Assembly (NCBI GenBank): GCA_031308135.1
Contig: JAHLJT010009436.1
Span: 136,220,950-136,284,949, forward strand
Origin: Acheta domesticus
Lineage: Eukaryota; Arthropoda; Insecta; Orthoptera; Gryllidae
Direction: 5' to 3'
DNA: 64,000 nucleotides
Shown: positions 59,880 to 64,000 of the stretch, piece after piece
Layout: every line of letters starts with the position of its first letter
Position numbering within the stretch: the first letter of the stretch is position 1
Notes under the pieces: generated by a model
Told to the model about the DNA's origin: nothing
The model's input: the letters and a program-made list of their open reading frames with translations, nothing else
Database searches by the model: none
Position numbers and translations under genes: made by a program

Positions 59880-60660
59880 GGTGGCACAACCCCTCATCTC
59901 GGTTTCTCAGTCTCTCTAGAGGTCAAGAGAGCGCTCTTGAGAAGATTACCGCTGATCCCGTGCGCAGGAGAGGCCCTCTGCTGAGGGCAAGCCCTGAAGT
60001 ACCCTCTCCTGCCAGATGGAGGCAGCGGCAGCGTGAATGGGGCCGGCTTAGGGTCGCCCTCTGTGGCAATGGGCAGATGCCGAGAACAGCAGCGCCGAAA
60101 TACGTAGAGTCAGTAGTATCACTCTCAATAAGGGTGGGAATGGTGTGAGATTGGATGGAAATAAGCCCGATACAATCGATTATAAATGATAACAGGGATA
60201 GCTCCTCTAAGCGGTATTTTGGTTGTGAGAGTAGCAGTACCATTCGAGAAGATAGGTGTGTGTTGCCCCCCCCCCTCCCGGGTGATGGCGCCAATGACGG
60301 AAGGGGGGAATGTAGCATACGTCGGCGGTGACGGGACAGACGGTAGCTGCGTCGTCGTCGGCGATGGTTACGGCGGCGGCGAGGGCCCGCGGCGCCGCGC
60401 CGGTTCGGAGGCGGGTCGGCGCCTGCGCGACCTGGCGTCTGGCTGCTTCCTGATTTCCCCAAGCGCCGCGAGAGCAGAATGGCGAGCCGGTTCTTTATCT
60501 GACGCGGTGTCTCACGCTTCTTCCCCTGCAACGCGCCGCGCCGCGCCGGCGATACGGAGAAGAATGTGTTACCGGAGATGAGAAAAGAGTGCAATGGCCT
60601 ACTCCCCTACCTATGGCTGCACGAACTGCCGCGCGCTATCGCCACGTCTTTCATCGCGGT
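59880..60660. other. GC-richer segment between the inverted arms
   Basis: Intermediate to high GC. The most CpG-rich part is about 60310-60560, with GGCGGCGGCGAGGGC near 60374 and GCGCCGCGCCGCGCC near 60530. A 223-codon minus-strand frame (60594 to 59923) and a 131-codon plus-strand frame (60186-60581) overlap, with no domain recognised in either. Confidence 0.5.
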
Positions 60661-60675
60661 ATCACGAAGCCATCG

Positions 60676-60728
60676 ATCTCCCTACGAAAATCATTTCAAG
60701 AAATGGGGGCGCAAATCTTACATCAAAC
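60676..60728 (+). repeat. Right arm of a 53-bp inverted repeat pair
   Basis: Reverse-complement partner of 59776-59828, with the same length and about five differences. The core ATTTCAAGAAATG is itself nearly palindromic. Confidence 0.8.
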
Positions 60729-62740
60729 AGCATGCGGAATTGTTTCACTGTTGCAAAAAATCTATTTTGCCATTAAACGCCCATTTTTTTCTAATTTAAA
60801 TACCCTAATGCCAAAATTATTTGTTAATATGAAATAGAACTTATGAAATTTATTAACGTCTTTGTTTTTGTGTTTTAACTAAAAGACTTCGAGTACTTGC
60901 TAATGAAATGAATGCTTTTACACGACTTACGTAAAGCAAGAAATGTTAATATTGGACACTGACAAAAACAAAGATTAGATGAAAATGATTATTTTGGGAG
61001 TGAAAATGATGTCTGAAGATTGTTCAAAATTTGAAATTTGAACATTTCATTTCATTTCTTAGAAAGAAAAAAAATGTCATCAATGGAAAGATGGAAAGAC
61101 TTCTCATATATCTTTTTTCTTAATATTTAAGGAAAATCGCATTTCATTTCGGAACATTGTTTGAAATGTTAGTAGTTGTTATCGTCACAAAACGTTCTTT
61201 CACATGTACCACATCTCGTATCTCCAAGGTGCTAACAGTTGGTAATAGCAACAGTTTTGCCATCCCCTGAATAAGGATGCACCACGCTATCTTCGTATAA
61301 CGACTTGAACTTTCCACTCCTTAGAACTCATGCAACCTTCCTTCATTGTAAGTCATTTGCAAAAGTATGTCTCATTTGCACATAACTGGCAGCATTCTCA
61401 TTGCACGAGGAGGAAGAAAAGCGGATTGACTTAACACATCCATCAGGAAATCTTTGCGAGAGGGTGGTGACCCCGGGCAACAACGCCGCGACCTCTAGAA
61501 ACCGGAGACAAGCTAACGCCACCGTTTTGGCCCCAGAAATCATCGCCCGTGTATCGTTACCATTAATTGCCACCGGGTGAGCTTATGCGGCTGGAACTAA
61601 TGAACATTTAAACGGATCTCCTTCTTCCCGAACGTGCAGCGCGTTTTATTATTAAGCAACAAAATTATACCCCTCCCGGCTTCCTTATGATCGGCCCGCG
61701 CGCAGGGATACCTGAACGGCGCGGCGTGTCGTGTCGTGCTGGGCCGTCTCCCGGCGTATTGTTCCGCTTCGTAATTAAGTCCCGGAGCTCGCGTCCGCGC
61801 CGACGCCCCGCGACCGTAAGGGGTGTCTCTAGGGCGTGCTTGCCTACGACTAGACGAATTAGTTCTAGACACGGCTTGAGACCTCATCTTAGGTTACATA
61901 CGACCGTTGTCGATAGGTTAATCTACGAAATAATGAAAATGACCAATGGTGAGGCAGTCGACAGACCATGTGAATATGTATCTTCGGAAAAACGGTTACA
62001 TGCAGTTTAAGACGAGATAAATTGAAGTTAACAATAAAACGAACCTCAATACAGCTTGCCGAGTTTTTGTTTAGTTTAAGGCAAATTATTCATGTAGGGA
62101 TAATTCAAACTACATTATGAGTTGTAGAAATTGAGTATATACCCAAAAAACGTGAAAAACGTGTTAAAGGGCAAGCTAACAATATTCGTTCTAGACATGG
62201 TATCATGAAGTCATAGTTCAAATTATGCATGGATATGAATGTCTTCTCAATTCAAGGAAATCTTTCCTTTTTCAACAATCGCTGAAGATTTTCTATTACA
62301 ATTGACTCGTCTGAGGTTATCATTACCAAAAAAAATTTCAAATCTGCAGAATTGCTTAATCATTTGAGGCCAATTTTTAATTTCGGCAATATTAATCGAA
62401 AGTAATTTTATATTAAATTAAAGTATAAATTAATAGTAAAGTAAAATAGAGTAAACATTTTTTATAGCAAAGGAATATAATTTATAGACATAGACAATTG
62501 GATTATGATATAAAGTTATGAATGTTAAGAATAAAGGTGTTGAAAACTAAGCAATGACTTTTTAGATGCTCTTTTCGCGGGTTAGTCCCGTTTAATGAGG
62601 GATACTAATTTTATTCAAACACTTACTTAGATTAGAAAATGAATTTCCGTGGAAAACAAAATTAAATGGAGAGTAAACGCTTTTACAGATATTTTAATAA
62701 AATAATTACAAATATTAATTTCTTTTAATTTGATATACTG
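60729..62740. other. AT-rich spacer with one GC patch
   Basis: AT-rich, with intermediate GC at 61450-61600 and a CpG-rich patch at about 61680-61850. Short frames there (up to 107 codons) show no recognised domain. Confidence 0.5.
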
Positions 62741-63330
62741 TAATAATAATAATAATAATATAATAATAATAATAATAATAATAATACTTTATTGCACAAA
62801 AAATGTGCAACGGCGAGTCTCAGTAATTAACTTACTACTTTCAGACGAATCAAAAGACAAATACATAATGTCATAAACATAACATTAAAATAGGATAAGC
62901 ATAAGCATAAAAACACAAAGCATTGATGTAAGTACATGTGGGTTAGAAATTGAAACAGGAACATAAGTACACTATAACTGTAATTGTATAGCAGATAATG
63001 AGACAGTAAAATACAATAGGGAACACTGAAGGAATGCTAAACATTTACATAAAGAAGTTTACGAAAATAATATAATACTTTAAAAAACACTGATATAAGA
63101 TTAAAAGTTAACTTTAATAAATTTACAAAGTTTTTTTTTCACAAAATGATTTATAGGGAAGTATTTTAAGTTTATGAGGGATTAAATTGTAGAAGTTTGT
63201 ACCAAGATACCTAAAGGATGCCTCGAATTTGGTGAACGGGAATAAGAAGTAGAAAATTGCCAAATCGGGTATTCATGAAGTAGACTCATTAGGTTGTGAA
63301 AAACGTTTAAGTCGATCCCGAAGATAACTG
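62741..63330 (-). mobile_element. CR1/L2-like LINE 3' end: decayed RT C-terminus, 3' UTR and (AAT)n tail
   Basis: On the minus strand, 63230 to 63123 reads through KFEASFRYLGTNFYNLIP and KLKILPYKSF to a stop at 63125-63123. The pattern of an aromatic-rich block, then YLG/N-FYNLIP, then a basic tail matches the extreme C-terminus of APE-type LINE polyproteins (CR1/L2/Jockey group). A stop codon lies upstream in the same frame (about 63274), so the copy is inactive. A 3' UTR of about 340 bp follows, ending TGTGCAATAAAGTATTATTA and running into (ATT)n, seen as (TAA)n on the plus strand at 62741-62785. AATAAA plus an (ATT)n tail is typical of these elements in insects. The 5' limit is uncertain. 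Confidence 0.8.
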
Positions 63331-64000
63331 GGAGAATTTAGAGGAGAGGACAGAGTGTACCAGTATACATAGGTGAAATGATATTATCATTTCACAATAG
63401 AACAAATAACAGTAGTATTGTTAAATTCTTCTATTATTAACTATATTTTACCTCGAATTCTTTGAAAATTTCGTTTTTCTCAAAACATTAAAAGTGATTT
63501 CAACAATAACGTTTTGCAAAGAGCAGACATCCACAGTATTTGTGCTACAAGAAGAATTCAATAAACAATAGTTATAACAGTTACTACAACAAACTCTCTG
63601 TTAATGGGGAGACTCAGTCTACGAGACCTACCCTTCAACCTACCCACAGAAATGAAATCACATTATCCTAATAATGAAGCATCACATAAGAGGACAAAGT
63701 ACTAAGAAGCCACCCGGCACACGCCGTGTAAAGCAGTGTTGTCACGGTCGATGCCACGAACGGGAGTCCGTGGAACCAGTACCACGACGAAATCGCCACG
63801 TAGTTCATCACCCCGCCTCCACAGAAAACGCCACCACTATTGTAAAACGGCGGGGTTACTAGCAGTTTCCTCTTCCGACGCTAGTGGCGCAGAGAAGCCC
63901 GTGGTATGGCACGGTGCCGCGAGACGTGCCACTGCCACCAGAAGGAGACCTTGACACCTCTGATGTAAAGTAACAAGTAAAACCAGGAAAAACTTAATCA
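63331..64000. other. Spacer at the window end
   Basis: AT-rich to about 63660, with a 23-bp palindrome (GTGAAATGATATTATCATTT then CAC) near 63373. 63670-63960 has intermediate GC with two short overlapping frames and no recognised domain. Confidence 0.45.

Noticed and set aside
63373..63395. 23-bp palindrome (GTGAAATGATATTATCATTT then CAC)
   Set aside because: A short AT-rich palindrome next to a LINE fragment. It is expected by chance in AT-rich DNA and has no partner elsewhere in the window.
1..64000. CRISPR arrays, operons, ribosome binding sites, prophage or IS elements
   Set aside because: The sequence is clearly eukaryotic nuclear DNA. The only regularly spaced repeats are satellite and minisatellite units with no spacers.

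Overview
The window is animal nuclear DNA, most likely from an arthropod and probably an insect with a large, repeat-rich genome. The reasons are an AT-rich background with no dense gene layout, tRNA-derived SINEs with pol III A and B boxes, non-LTR retrotransposon 3' ends that finish in (AAT)n, a hAT-type MITE with a clean 8-bp target duplication, foldback MITEs, a tandem satellite, and a 100-N scaffold gap. No species can be named from this. I found no convincing host protein-coding gene, tRNA, rRNA or snRNA gene. The only recognisable protein-coding remnants are two C-terminal fragments of LINE reverse-transcriptase polyproteins.

Layout. 0-2.2 kb holds a small MITE with inverted ends (571-775), a hAT MITE (1054-1229) and the first copy of a palindromic foldback MITE (1892-2163). 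2.2-12 kb is AT-rich spacer with a 400-bp polypyrimidine tract (about 6.0-6.43 kb), a LINE 3' tail at 7.1 kb and a GA-rich/GC island at 9.8 kb. 12.2-13.4 kb holds a GC island with a CGGGG array, a truncated copy of a composite SINE, and an R4/Dong-like LINE fragment sandwiched between two (AAT)n tracts. 17.2-19.6 kb is a cluster of two different tRNA-derived SINEs in opposite orientation and a second foldback-MITE copy. 20-31 kb is AT-rich spacer punctuated by GC islands.

31.1-35.7 kb is the most structured part: a truncated SINE abuts a tandem array that passes from 143-bp units, through three 355-bp units, to about 15 units of 198 bp, and then runs into an assembly gap (35714-35813). Units close to the gap carry many one-base indels that look like uncorrected read errors. 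35.8-64 kb again alternates AT-rich spacer with GC islands. It holds two full-length (about 515 bp) copies of the composite SINE (38.3-38.8 kb plus strand, 51.1-51.6 kb minus strand), several weaker SINE heads, a 78-bp GC-rich minisatellite at 57.4 kb, an 88-bp foldback at 58.4 kb, a 53-bp inverted repeat pair at 59.8/60.7 kb, and a CR1/L2-like LINE 3' end at 62.7-63.3 kb.

How the parts relate. The elements are parasitic or structural, and no pathway or operon-like arrangement is present. The roughly 20 GC islands stand out sharply from the AT-rich spacer and are the best places to look for promoters of unseen or non-coding transcripts. Their long open frames are explained by lack of AT-rich stop codons, because several frames on both strands are open at once.
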